Shown here: piece by piece, positions 41,341-52,941 of the stretch
Layout of the letters: each line of letters starts with the position of its first letter
Position numbering within the stretch: the stretch's first letter is position 1
NCBI GenBank assembly: GCA_026770025.1
Contig: JAMXDE010000023.1
Coordinates: forward strand, 496,001 to 560,000
DNA: 64,000 nt
Direction: 5' to 3'
Source of the DNA: Craspedostauros australis
Lineage: Eukaryota; Bacillariophyta; Bacillariophyceae; Mastogloiales; Achnanthaceae
Notes under the pieces: generated by a model
Told to the model about the DNA's origin: nothing
What the model saw: the letters and a program-made list of their open reading frames with translations, nothing else
Databases searched by the model: none
Program-made: the position numbers and the translations under genes

Positions 41341-42495
41341 TTACTCTTCGTCGTCGGCTTCGAGCTCAGCGTTCTTGGCATCCTTCTTGGCCTGCACGCG
41401 GGCCTTGCGCTCGTCGATAGTGAGCTTGGCCTTGCGCTTGAAGCCCTTGTCTGGCGAGAAGTCCTTCTTGGCAGTTGGGGATGGGTCCTCGCGGATCTTC
41501 TCGTGGACGCTCTCGTACAGCTCCTCAAGGCCGTCGGCCTCGACATCAGCGGCGATGAAGGAAGCGAAGTGCTCCTGGTACTTTTGGTTATCTTCCTCCT
41601 CGAGGTACTCCATGTATTCGCTCACGTGTCCTCCGAAGATGCGCTCGCGGTGCATGTCGGCATCGTATTCCTTGGCATCGCGGTCGTATCCCGGGAATCT
41701 CTTCTCGGAGTGTGGCACGTCGAGACCGCCATCGGCGGCACCCTTGAGGGCACCGAAGACGCGGCAACCGGTTGTGGTGGGTCTGCATCCAACATCCAGA
41801 AGGGCGCGGAATGGCTTCTTGTCATCATCGACCTCCTCGACGTAGTATGTCTTCTTGTCGTACTCGGTGGACACGACCTCGGCGTCAACCTCGGTGTTAC
41901 CCTCATAGATGTCATCCAGACCGACCTTCTGCAGCATGCGGCGTGCGCACAGGAGTCCAGTGCAGTATGCGGCGGCGTAGTTCTTCAGACCGACGGAAAG
42001 ACCGTAGCGGCTCAGCTCCGAAGAGGAAGCATGGCACAAGATGCGGTCACCATCGACCAGGGAATAAGCGATCTGGCAGATGACGAATCTGTTGGTGAAG
42101 CGCACGATGAGACGATACTTGGGTGACTGGTACTTGTTCTTGTCCTGGGCACAGAGGCGCTTTCGCTGACGGTAGTCGGTCTTTCCTTCGCGGCGGCGAC
42201 GGTACTTGACCTGGTAACGCGAGAAGTAGGCGCGGCTCTTTTGGACTTTGACGAAAACCTGCCAAGATCAAGGGAGGTGATGTGAATTCGAAGGCATCGT
42301 CGAGTGAAAGAAATGGTGAGAGAATGTTCCTGGGCTGTGTTGTTCATGCGCAGCGTCAAGTTGCGAATCTCCCTCTTTGAGCATGCTGCAGCGACGTTGC
42401 GTCAAGCTGGCTGGAGTCGGTGCGCGTCATCGTCCAACCTCATCCAGCAAACCAAGTCCCATTTAGATCTGTGCTAATCGACGGCAACGTACCAT
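41341..42495 (-). CDS. RPL5: 60S ribosomal protein L5 (uL18)
   Basis: Large-subunit ribosomal protein that binds 5S rRNA. Exon 1 is a lone start codon (42495-42493) followed by a GTACGT donor. The intron is 42259-42492 and its acceptor is GGCAG. Exon 2 (42258-41341) continues [20 protein letters not shown]. The product is 306 residues, close to the human 297. Landmarks: [17 protein letters not shown], the [17 protein letters not shown] core, [38 protein letters not shown] and a basic then acidic C-terminus. The start exon is inferred from the family N-terminus MVFVKV and the perfect donor; any 5' untranslated sequence is not resolved. Confidence 0.96.
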
Positions 42496-43103
42496 GGTTG
42501 ATCTGTTTTTTCTTCAAGATTGGTGTTGTAGTTCGTACACAGCACCAAGCGTCGCGATTGCTGATGTCTTCAATTTCGACGTTGATGTTGTTGGTTGCCT
42601 CATGGTGAGCTTGACGTTGGGTGCAGAGACAAAGGCTGAGGGATCTCCAACACAACGCCCAGCATCCTCGGTCGGGAGGAGGTATCGAGTTTTTGTTTCG
42701 ATGCTCCGACGACGGCAAGACGTATTAGTAAGGGGTAACGACAGCGACAAAATTGACGACTGATTCACGAATGATCGTTGGGTCCCGTATTAACATTGGA
42801 AAGTCACAAGTGTTCGCGCCATTTTCGATTCCACGTCTGTTTGCTGTTTCGTCACACCAACGTTCCCAAACACACACAACACTGTCTCGTCACGACCCGT
42901 TCGTCGACGGGAGTTCACACAACACAGCCCAACAAAAGAAGACAAGGCAATGCAAAGTAGCGCAAAGTAACGCAAGCCAGCCACAGCACAAGAGTGACGC
43001 GCTGCTCCCACAAGCATTCCATTTCCTCCTCAACATCCGCGCACTCCAAAAAGGATAGAAGCACACACAACCGAACGTACCATACATACGAGTACGCACC
43101 ATC
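42496..43103. other. Divergent intergenic region
   Basis: Upstream region of RPL5 (-) and the TMEM18-like gene (+). TACGAGTA at 43087, 17 bp before the TMEM18-like ATG. Nothing else recognised. Confidence 0.55.
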
Positions 43104-43928
43104 ATGACCGAAGCACGACCAGACACAGACGCAGACGCAGAAGGCGTGTTCACCAAGCTCGCCAACTTCGTGTTAGAAACATCGGAGCAGGTTGTGAATG
43201 TCGTGGAAGATGGTCTTGCTGCCATCACGACAGGCGAGATGGAGCAGCGAGATGGCGCATCGTCCTCGCATGCGTCCTCCGCGTATGGAGGACCAGGTGG
43301 CGACGGTGGAGGCGAGTTCGAATTCTCGGAGGACGATGACGACGTCATGATGGAATCGCCACTTAACGGGATTGCAGATGGTGTGCTGAAGGACATCATG
43401 AAGGGACAGACGAAGCCAAGGTCTGCAATGGAGCATCTTAACGCCTTTCGAGCTGCCATCAGCTGGTCCGAGCCTTTCATCCTGGGCGTGGTCGTCTTCC
43501 AGATCGTCATGTTCTTATTGGTTCTTTGGATGGCGAGGCCTCAAAGAACCGCCGCAGCGCGCCTTTCGTTCCTTGTATTCATTGCAATCATCGTGAGGAC
43601 CGCTGAATACACAAATGCTTGGGCCGACAGAAACTGGGAGTCATTCGCCACCCAGAACTACTTCGACGACAAGGGCTTCTTCATGGGGACCATGGTGTGC
43701 GGTCCGTTGCTCGTCGATTCTCTCATCATGCTGATCATGTACGTCCGGGAAGCGGCGTCGTTGCTGGTGGAGGTGAAGACGCGCGAGTTGCGACGGAAGA
43801 AGGCGCAGCAGGGTCAGCAGGAACAGCAACAAGCGCGCGATGCCAACGCGACCGGTAAGGCGAGCAAGGCGAAGCCGTCAACCAAGGGCAGTCGTAAGAA
43901 GAAGTCGAAGCAAAACAAGCAGGAGTAG
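43104..43928 (+). CDS. TMEM18: TMEM18-like nuclear-membrane protein
   Basis: 274 residues. The TMEM18 core lies at about residues 105-240: AFRAAISWSEPFILG, a first membrane helix (VVVFQIVMFLLVLWM), a second (LSFLVFIAIIVRTAEYTN), the conserved NWESFATQNYFDDKGFFMGTM and a third (GPLLVDSLIMLIMYV), then a basic VKTRELRRKKA tail. Family proteins are about 140 residues and sit in the nuclear envelope. Here an acidic Asp/Glu/Gly-rich N-terminal extension of about 100 residues and a Lys/Gln-rich C-terminal tail of about 40 are added. ATG in context ATCATGACC. Role in the cell is poorly defined even in animals. Confidence 0.85.
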   Translation: MTEARPDTDADAEGVFTKLANFVLETSEQVVNVVEDGLAAITTGEMEQRDGASSSHASSAYGGPGGDGGGEFEFSEDDDDVMMESPLNGIADGVLKDIMKGQTKPRSAMEHLNAFRAAISWSEPFILGVVVFQIVMFLLVLWMARPQRTAAARLSFLVFIAIIVRTAEYTNAWADRNWESFATQNYFDDKGFFMGTMVCGPLLVDSLIMLIMYVREAASLLVEVKTRELRRKKAQQGQQEQQQARDANATGKASKAKPSTKGSRKKKSKQNKQE

Positions 43929-44663
43929 GAAGCCGATTCATTTGCCACTGTGCTAATACTAGTCCAATTCCAGCATACTCCATCCCGCGAAACCATGCCG
44001 GGATTGGGCGGTCCACCACCTGGAATCTCCAGATGTGCACAACACCATGGTACCAGTACTCTATTAGTACGTTGCTCTACACACAATTATTCTCAAGAGA
44101 ATGATGTTACCAGCAATCAGTGGATGTTGCACGCATGCTGCTTCTATGAATTGTTGTACCATACGAGGACGTAGGCCTCCCAGTCCGCTCATCCTTACCA
44201 CTAATAGTGGGCGTACTTTCCATTCCACTACTAATCGCTGCACTCAAGAGATGCAGAGAGAGAGAGAGAGAGGTTGCATGCCGACATTCCACTTCTGCGC
44301 CCTGTGCCGCGGTGTTCGACGAGTATGTACTCTACAGCACTGCCATGACAAGTCTCATTCCATTGCAACATAGATGCATGACGCCAAGCACAAACACGCA
44401 TACAAGTCCCAGCAACGTCTTCAGTACGGCAAATTTTGCATGCTCGTACTCGACGTTATGCTATACTCGATGCGAGGACGAGCACTCTGTATCTACGTAA
44501 GTCTATGGACTCTGGAGAGGAGAATGAGTACGGGATTTACTGGAGAATATTGGCTGAGTACGCGTACCATACTATGTATATAAATCACTTGCTGCTCATC
44601 GTACTCGCACTCGTGCTTCTACTCGTATCATGCCCCGGCTCCAACGCGCCTGACACCTCTTTC
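43929..44663. other. Intergenic region
   Basis: Between convergent TMEM18-like and MFS-Sec14 genes. A GA run lies near 44250-44270 and TACTCGTA at 44620. No supported gene. Confidence 0.55.
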
Positions 44664-47126
44664 TCAAACTGTCTTGCACTGCACTCCACCCTTCTCAACC
44701 ATCTGAGAGTGGAACCTGGGGTGTGACAGCAGCGATGAGTACGCCCAGTTGGTCTCCTCGAACAAACTCGCCATGTCGCCCAGCGACACCGTCGCAACTT
44801 CGCAAATGAATGAACTGCATCTTCTGGCACCAGCTTCGCTGCACCCATCACGTTCGCGTGGGTGCTGGCTGAAGTGCCCCGACCCATTGAGGTGGAGAGA
44901 AAATGAGCATACGTAGAGAACGAAGGTCAACAACGACGCCAAGTACAGGCAGGATGTCCCATCAAACGGAGCCGGCCGAGCCTGAGACAAGGACCACGTG
45001 CTCGTGATTCCAACCAACAGGACGCCAAGCACTTCGCCGCACAGGCTCAGTGCGCGTGTCGCGCCACCGCTTTGATGCCACCTGCCCCATCCCGGGTTCT
45101 TGCGCGACGCCAGAGTCCCGAACCTGTCTGCTGCGATGCGGTGCAGGATGGTCGATGAGCTACGGCCGAAGATCCCAGATAGGATCATGCAGGAGATCAT
45201 GATGATCGTGAAGGTCATGACGAGGATCGAATCCGTCCTCTTCGATGGAATGGCCGTTCGTGGCACCAGCGCTATGAGCAACAGCAGGACGGATTGCGAT
45301 CCTGCCCCGATGCGAAACGATCGCATCGGCTCCTGGACGGGGATTTGCGGCACGACGCGTGACCACTTGGTGCGCATCACCCAGAGCAGCACCATGGCGG
45401 AGCAGAACATCGACACGCCGGATCTGGATGGGGCGTAGCCCAGTCCGCCAAGGCGCGTCGGCGTGACGATCCAGAATGGAATCGCCGTTTCGATGATGCC
45501 CTGGGATGTGCTGAACAAGGTGAACATGACGGAGACGATTACAAAAATGTCCCTTTCACCTTCGTAGCCGATGCCCTTGTTGCCGTCGTAGAAATCCGAA
45601 ACGCTGACATCGTGTTCCCTGCCTCCAACATCTCTGCTGTCATCCAAGCCAACGTATGCCTTCGCCATCTCCTGCTCGATGCTGAACGACCCGTTGCGTC
45701 TGCGCAGTGGAGTGGACGGGTTGAACGAATGATTGGCACTTGAGGCTGAACGAGGCTCGTCCCACACATCCATCGTGCTTGCGTCCGCCTTTGTGACTTG
45801 CCCATCATCGTCACCCCATGGGATGGACGTCATTCCGCCCGCGGTGATGTCGTCGACGTCGTTCATACCTTCAGCAGCGTCAGGGCGAGCGCCGGCGTTG
45901 CTTCCTGCGTTCGCGTTCTGATTGCTGGTCACATCCAATGGGCCAGCAACAGGTTCCAAACTGCTGGGGAGTTCGCTGGCCTGGTCGACGAAGTCCTGCA
46001 GTGCCAACTCGAACGGGTGTTCGCCGAGTCGGTAAGGGCTGGAACCGCCGTACTCCGGTGGGATCTGATCATCGTCGATGTATTCTCGGAGGGCATCCAG
46101 GTATTTGCTTGAGGAGAGGATATCCACCTGCACAGATTCCGGCAGGATGCCCTTCACGGTCGACCAAGTACCGGCCAACCAGAAGGGTGAATTGACGAGG
46201 AAGGCTCGCCTCATGGTCATCGGGTAGTGATTGCCGTTGATGTCGCCGGCGGTCTTGAGGTATCGCAGCACGTCGCCGCTGAGGTGCGAAATACCCACGC
46301 CTTGCACGTCCATGACCACCATGGTGCCCCACGACGAGGAATTGTGAGCACCAGGCTCTGGCCCACGCTTCGCTCGTATGTCGTCGCGGACAGCAATGTG
46401 GTGGGCGATGAACTCCATGAAGAAGACGAGGTGGTTCGCCATGTCACGGATCTTGCAGCCGTTGCTGAACAACTCCTTGAGGTTCATGCGCCCTGGCTGT
46501 TCGTAGATGATGGGATATCCAGCCTTGCTGTAGCCATGCACCGTGTGCGGGTATGCGTTCTTGATCTCTCTGAACCACGTGTTGGGCTTGCGGTGTATCC
46601 TCCACACATCCCATTCGTGTCTCCACTTCTGTGTTGCTTGCCACATCTTGCGTGCCTTGGCCTCGTTGCCGCCGCAAAATTCCATGTAGTTCGGTGGGAT
46701 GCGGGCGACGCTGTCACCAGCAGGAACAAATGCAGGATGTCCATCATCATAGACGCATTGGTGGTCGACGTAGCTCGCAGTGGCATTGAAGATCCCATTC
46801 TCAGCAGCTCCAATGGAGCTGCCGGTGGAAGGTGCTTGATGCCCAGCCTGCTCATCGTCGTCGTTGGCCTTATCGTCGTTTCCGGCGTCATCGTAGAACA
46901 AATCCATGTCCTCCATGTCTGACAGGACCGAGTTACAATCGAAGAATTCTGAATCGGTCGTCATTGAGCGTTCGCGCAACGGGATGGGTGTTGCCGACTT
47001 GAAGCTCGCTGTGGAGTCCAACCGTTGCCTTTGCATGGGCCTCATTGCTTTGAAATCGATTGCGGGGAGGTGGGACGGTGGCTCAAGTCGGGGAAGTGTC
47101 TGGTCCACGTGCTGTTGCTGGTCATC

Positions 47127-47158
<32 letters not shown>

Positions 47159-48377
47159 GATGGTACTGCTGTTTCTGTTGCTTTGCGATATCATGGTGGT
47201 CTGCTTTCTGGTCCGGAGGATTCTCGCAGTCCAAATCGAAGGTGAGCTGCAGCGAGGAATTTGATATTGATGATTGGCGCTTCGTCATGGATGAGCGCGG
47301 CGCAGGCTTGGGCATTTTGGCAAGCAGCTGCGAACTTGCCGTGGCATCGTGAAAGGATTCGCGCAACAGTGGCTTCCTATCAGATGCCGATGGCTGCGAA
47401 GACGTCATGCGCAGCGACTTGTGCGGAAGATTTTCACCATTGCGTCTTGCGCAGGACCAAATGAAGAGACGAAAGATGCATTCTGTGGAACCGGCAACAA
47501 CGAGCATGAATATTGGCGTCAGCGAAGCGTGCTGCCCTGTGAGATGCTGGAAGGTGACATCGGTGGTTGCGTGACGGAAGAGCAAGCCTCCGGATAGGAT
47601 GGAGACGGCCAGCGCGGTGAGGTAGACCTTGGCAGTGCCTGGCGTCGTGTCTACGTATCGCCCGCGTTGGTGCACCGTGCCGTCGTTGCATTCATCGTGC
47701 GAGGCTTCGCCTGCATCGAGCGCGCTTGGTTTCTGAATTCCTGCCTCGAGCCACTCGTCGTCGTGGGTTGATCGGATGGAGTCGTTGAAGATGTCGTCGC
47801 GATCGAGCTTGTTGCGAGCGGTGATCGCCTGAGCCCCCGGTAGATTCCTCGCGCCTCCTCCTTCTGCAACCGAGGATAGATTGTCATCGTTCTTCGTGAT
47901 GCGGCACAGCATGCCAACCAGGGCAGCTGATACGAACCGAAGGACGGCCAGGATCCAAACCGACGGCAGGCCGGCACCGAACGTGAGGACATGCAGGGCG
48001 ATGACGATGCCCGAAAGCCTCGGCACGAGTTTGGACAGGGTGGTTTCGGACGGTTGCGACCGGCCAAAGCAGGCTGGTGCCATGACGCAGTGGCCGAACG
48101 ACCTGCCGAGGCAGTACGTGGCGACCACAGCCGCGAGGGGAAACGCGATCAACGAGCAATGCTCGAGCTGCAGCTTGGTGATGGTGCCGCCCTTGAGGAG
48201 CAGCCTTGCCACCAGACTCGGGCCGAACGGAAACAGCGCCACCCGAGACATGCCATCCAAGAAGAGCGCCATGGAGCGGTACATGGACTGGCCCTGCGTC
48301 GGCGCCTGCATCTGCGCCTGCTTCTGCACCGGAGGCTGGCCACCGGCCATAATCTTGCCTTCGCCTTTGGCCATCAT
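44664..48377 (-). CDS. MFS-type transporter with an inserted CRAL-TRIO (Sec14) domain
   Basis: 1237 residues, no intron. Residues about 35-175 hold hydrophobic helices starting ALFLDGMSRVALFPFGPSL, the look of the first half of a major-facilitator transporter. A long cytosolic loop follows with Ser/Asp-rich parts and a poly-Gln run near residue 410. At about 560-790 lies a CRAL-TRIO lipid-binding domain: YMEFCGGNEAKARKMW, GYSKAGYPIIYEQPG, MVVMDVQGVGISHLSGDV, then FLVNSPFWLAGTWSTVKGIL and IPPEYGG. From about 940 more membrane helices begin (DIFVIVSVMFTLFSTSQG), with PLGGLG-type RLGGLGYAPSRSG as in MFS ZIFL-like second halves. Substrate unknown; the lipid-binding domain could gate transport by phosphoinositides (inference). 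Confidence 0.85.
47127..47159. repeat. Pure TTG/CAA trinucleotide repeat
   Basis: Eleven uninterrupted CAA codons on the minus strand encode the poly-Gln run of the MFS-Sec14 protein; likely length-variable. Confidence 0.9.
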
Positions 48378-49735
48378 CGTCTTTCTGCACGTTGGCGCTT
48401 CCGAGTGTGTTGCTGCGATTGCTGTTGCTGCTGATCCACGAGTCGTCGTAGGATTGCTCCAGCGCTGTCGAGTTCAGCGCTGATCCACTTGTGTTGATTC
48501 GCCTCTGTAGTCGTATTGGTACTCGTGCAGAGTATTATCTTGTTGTATTGTATTCTATTATATAATAATATAATCAAATAATACAATATATTCGATCAAT
48601 GCTGGAGAGGCGCAGGCGGTACTGTGGTCTTGTATAATATGATAGTCGTTGGTGCAATGAGAGGGCGCTTTGTTGCGCACCAGCAATCTTGCAATGGAAT
48701 CGGTTGCTCTCTGTGTGTGTGTATGCGTGTGTGGGTGTGTGTATGCGTGTGTAATAGGAGAGTCAAGTATTGTGTGGGCAGTCCAAACGAGCAGCGATGG
48801 TAATGATGGTCTGATCAGACGAGATCGTACTGGTTGTGTTGGTTGTGCTGGTTGCGTGAGTCGTTCGTGTTGTAATTCGTGTCGTCGATTGGAAGCGCTG
48901 CGGTGATGTTGCTTTGCCGATGCGAAGCAAAACAGATGAATGGCATCTCCTTCTTGGCGAAGCCTGTGCGGTTGTTGTTTTCGTGTTTTCGCGTTTTGGT
49001 GTTGTCTCTGTTTGTGTCTTTGCTCTGTTCCACTATCACTTCACTTCGCTTTGGTTTGGTTTGGGTTGGGTTGGGTTCGTGTTGTCCGCACGAATGTGTG
49101 TGTTTGTTGCGAGTAAATCGTATCAGTACTCTCTGTGGCGTGCCGTACAACTATTGGCGCCGGCGTGTCCTGCTGGCGCAGCCGTCGTTCCATGAGAACC
49201 AATTGGAATACGACGAGTTCGCAGGAGGCGCTCGAAGCTCGTCACTCGTACGCGTGAAACCAACACCACGAGGCGCCTGTACGGCTACTTGCGCGAGAGA
49301 GCAAAACCGCGATGGTGGTTTGTATAGTACACCGCTACGAGCCACCGATACTGACACAAACAGAACACAAACAGAACACAAACGCCGACGACAACGCCCC
49401 CACACTTGATGTGAAAAGACGGAGGAGGCGGCGAGGCGGGACAAGCCGGCTTCGTCGGCCTCAAGTTCCGAACCTCGCCGCAAGGGGGAGAAAGGGTGGA
49501 GAACGTCCTGTGAACAACCAGGGACGCACATCATCACGATGTGAAGAATGGAACGACAAAGAACACCCGCGCGCGCACATACACACATGCACACAAGAAC
49601 ACAAGAACACTCTGCGTGGCGATCCCCTCTCCTCTTGGAGAAATCAAGAGCCGCAGGACTCCTCCCCATCCAACAAGAGAGAGAGAGAGAATACTTACGA
49701 GTACTCTGACAGAAGTGATCGCGAGATTGGTGCTG
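48378..49735. other. Intergenic region with TG repeat
   Basis: AT-rich tract at 48530-48600 (TATAATAATATAATC-type). TGTG microsatellite with GTATGCGTGTG units at about 48710-48752. TACGAGTA at 49696. Frames near 48880-49900 overlap on both strands and show no domains. Confidence 0.55.
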
Positions 49736-50050
49736 ATGCCGAGAAAACAATCCCCAACAGCACGGCATGCCACAGGCAATGCAGACATCGAGGACCTCCT
49801 CGCCAACAGGCAAGAACACCACCGACCAAGCAGCAACGGCGGGCATACTCGTATGGTGGAGAACCACCCATCACATGACGGGAAGGAACTATCATCGTCG
49901 CTCATCATCTTCCAGCAGCCGATAATGCTCGCGCTCTTTGTGTTGGTGTCTTTTGGCTGTGTTGCCTACGTGCTCTACTGTGCTATCCCAGACTCGGCCG
50001 CCACGCCCTCATCCGCAACAATGAGAGACCAAAAGAAGAAGGCCGAGTAG
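49736..50050 (+). CDS. Possible small single-pass membrane protein
   Basis: 104 residues from the ATG at 49736 (MPRKQSPTARHATG). About 65 hydrophilic residues are followed by one strong membrane segment (PIMLALFVLVSFGCVAYVLY) and a short Ser/Lys-rich end, the pattern of a tail-anchored ER protein. I do not recognise a family. The frame is open well upstream but with low-complexity sequence. Could be chance, since the hydrophobic stretch is the only evidence. Confidence 0.35.
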   Translation: MPRKQSPTARHATGNADIEDLLANRQEHHRPSSNGGHTRMVENHPSHDGKELSSSLIIFQQPIMLALFVLVSFGCVAYVLYCAIPDSAATPSSATMRDQKKKAE

Positions 50051-50521
50051 GGAGGAGCAGTCCCAAACAATTCCATACAATACTCGTATGGTGCGAATGT
50101 ATTGGAGTACTCAACATACAATACCTATTCTACTATACCACCACTAATACCAGTCCGAGTGACAGTACGACTATGCGTCACTAGCGACAAGTACGACCTA
50201 TGCCGCGGCAAGTCATGCACAGACACGCCAACAGATCGATTCCATGATCTATTGTGCAATTCCATGACACAAGTATTATAGAATGCAGTTGTTTCAATTT
50301 AGAGTAGAGTAGAATAGAATCGAGTGGACCTCCGTGTATACCAGTACGAGGATAGAGCAATACTTAGAGCCGAGTATCATGAGCCACATGCACCCGGGAC
50401 ACCTCCTGACCGATCTCCTGACTATCCGACGGGCCATTCCCCCTCAACGGAACGAATTACTGGGGCGGCATGTCTGTTGCATCAATCGCCACGTCCATTG
50501 CTGTGTGTTGCTGTTCTTTGC
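50051..50521. other. Intergenic region
   Basis: Short spacer before the 3' end of the heat-shock factor gene. TACTCGTA at 50081. No gene seen. Confidence 0.55.
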
Positions 50522-52941
50522 TCAAATTTCGGACGCGCCTGCGCCATCACCCAAGCTGGAGCTCTGAGAGACGACGTTGGCACTTGCAAGACCGCTGGAC
50601 TGCCGAAGATTGGCCAGGGCGTCGACCATCGGGGTTGGATTGAATGATTCCGCAAGCACCTGCTGCGCTGCTTGCTGTGCGACCGTCAAGTTCGTTCCTC
50701 CGGCGGTACCACCTGGGGTTCCGCCGATGCCATTCTGGTTGCCCCCGCCCCCACCGTTGCTCTGCTGTTGCTGCTGTTGTTGTTGCTGTTGTTGCTGATT
50801 CTCGCCCAACATGAGCATGGAGAAGAACTTGTCCTCCCAGTTGTTCTTCAAGAGCGCGGACGCGCTTGACTCAATGGACCCCCCACGAGAGAGACCAGAG
50901 ATGCCTCTGGTAAGCGAGAGGCCGCGAAGCGACGTCAGTCTAGAAGGTGGGATTCCCATGGCTCCTGGGAACGTAGGCGGTGGAAGCGTCTTCTGCTTGG
51001 GGTGCGGGGGCAGCGTCGGACCGCCACTTGCGGAAACAGCCGCCGCCAAGTTCTTCGCGACAGGCGCCGGTGCCATGAAGCTGCCGATGGAGCCTACAGA
51101 TGTTCCACGCGCGCCGAATGGCAAAGGATCTCCCCATCCTTCGGGAATAACGGACCCTGCCTGGCTCGCGAGATTGCTTTGCGCAGGGACTCCTGTGGTA
51201 TTGGCAGCCTCCGCTGTGGAGGTGCTGTTGTTCCTTTGAATTTGGGATTGCTGGTATTGGACTGTCAGCACGAGCTGTTCCATGCGGCCCAACACGTCCG
51301 CTTCCAAACGCTTGATGCGTTCCTCCGTCTCGCTGTTCATGTCGGTGATCTTTTTCTCCAGCTTCGACACCTGCTCCTTCAACTGGTGTATCTCCTTTTG
51401 GGCATCTTGGCTCGAGCTGGAACCACCGCCTCGCGTGCTCCTCTGGATCTTCTTCAAGAGATCGCAACGGCCGCGCTTGAAGTTCTCATTGTAGAAGGTG
51501 ACGTGCTTCGCGGAGGCCGCGTCGAAGTCACTGTTCCTGATTGGCTTGGACTGCATCTTGCGGAAACCGTAAAAGTTGAGCTGACGGGCAAAGCTGGAGA
51601 ATTTGTTGTGGTCGAAGTACTGGGGGATGATGGTGGCCGCAAAGACATCGGGATCCTTGACGACGAACATGTCGCCATCATTGGTCCTGAGAAAGGCGAG
51701 GATGGTGCATGGAGGTGTGTTGTTGTTGTTGTCGTGTGTGGAGCGCCCATGTTGGGAAAATAGGGACGGTCAAACAGATGAGGCGGTATGTGAGCATCGG
51801 TGCGTGTAAAGCTGCAACGAGATGTGGGTATGACACTTTAGTACAGCACAGCAAAGCAGACATGTGCGTATGCATGTGCGTGCACTTGCGCAGGTGTTTG
51901 ATTTGGCGGACACAGGGAACCAAATGTTGCTGTGCCCTGCGATGCAAAAACGAAGCAAGGCAACAAGGGGCAAGTCAAGGACAACAACGAAGACACACAA
52001 CGAGGACAGGCCGCTGTTTTGGGCGTTGTTGTTGTTGCTTTGTCGTTGTGCTGGTGGGCTGGGAAATTGGACACAGCCAAGCGTTTGCGTGACACGCAGT
52101 CACGGACAAATCACGATCGCAGCTGGTAGGATTTCTACGTCCGCGCATGTTGGAATCGCAGGGAACCCACAGGAACAGACCAACGAACAACCACACGGAA
52201 TGCGTTTTTGGTCTTGATTGTTCATGGTCGCTGCAAGGGAGGCTGTTTCGTTCTTTGCTTCAGCCATGCTGGTGTCCCCTCTCTTCCGTTGTCGTTGGTC
52301 GGGGCTGGGACTCGCAGGCCGGACGCTGCCCCATCATGCTTCGTGCCGATGCTTTCTTACTTACCATGCTGCAATAGCGGGATCGCAAGTGTCGATCATC
52401 TTGTACGTTTCTGAAGTTGGAGGTTGACGAGCGAGTGAAAGTCGAATGCAGTTGATGTATGTTCGTGGATGTGAGCATTTGTGTGCGTGCGTGTGTGAGC
52501 ATGCCGACAGCATCTGTGCAGCATCGTATCATGCAAGTTGTTCATGGATCGGTCGCACCCACTTGTCATCCGTGCGGCTGCGGCTGCCTTGGTCGGTTGC
52601 GTTGCACTGCACTGCTTGTCTCAGAGAAGCGGCAGCATTTCACAAGCAAGTGGCAACCCTCGATCTTCGTGCTGGCACAACTTACTCTTCAGGAAGATGG
52701 GGATTGTCGTGGCCCCTTTGCATTTGGACGTCTGCACCGTCTTCTCGTCGGCAGCATCCATCTTGTTCTGGCCCTTTGTGGCTTGACCGTGTGGTTGCTG
52801 CTGCTGCTCCCCAGCTCCTTGCTTGGCGGTGTTGTTGGTGAGGGTGGAGACATTGCCGCCACTTCTCATTCGTCTCCGCTTTGCGCCCACCATGCCGGCA
52901 AAGTCGATCTTTCCAGGTTGACGTCCCGCCAATGTTGCCAT
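50522..52941 (-). CDS. HSF: Heat-shock factor transcription factor
   Basis: Sequence-specific activator of stress genes. Three exons: 52941-52686, a 46-nt microexon 52410-52365 and 51686-50522. Introns 52411-52685 and 51687-52364 both have GTAAGT donors. Spliced length is 488 residues. The DNA-binding domain is assembled across all three exons: IPIFLK from exon 1, KTYKMIDTCDPAIAAW from the microexon, and TNDGDMFVVKDPDVF then FSSFARQLNFYGFRK from exon 3, an HSF recognition-helix signature. The wing (HVTFYNENFKRGRCDLLKKI) and a heptad-repeat trimerisation coil (about IHQLKEQVSKLEKKI) follow. The C-terminal half is Gly/Ser/Pro-rich with poly-Gln, as in activation domains. The unspliced frame would lack half the DNA-binding domain. 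HSFs are expanded in diatoms. Confidence 0.94.
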
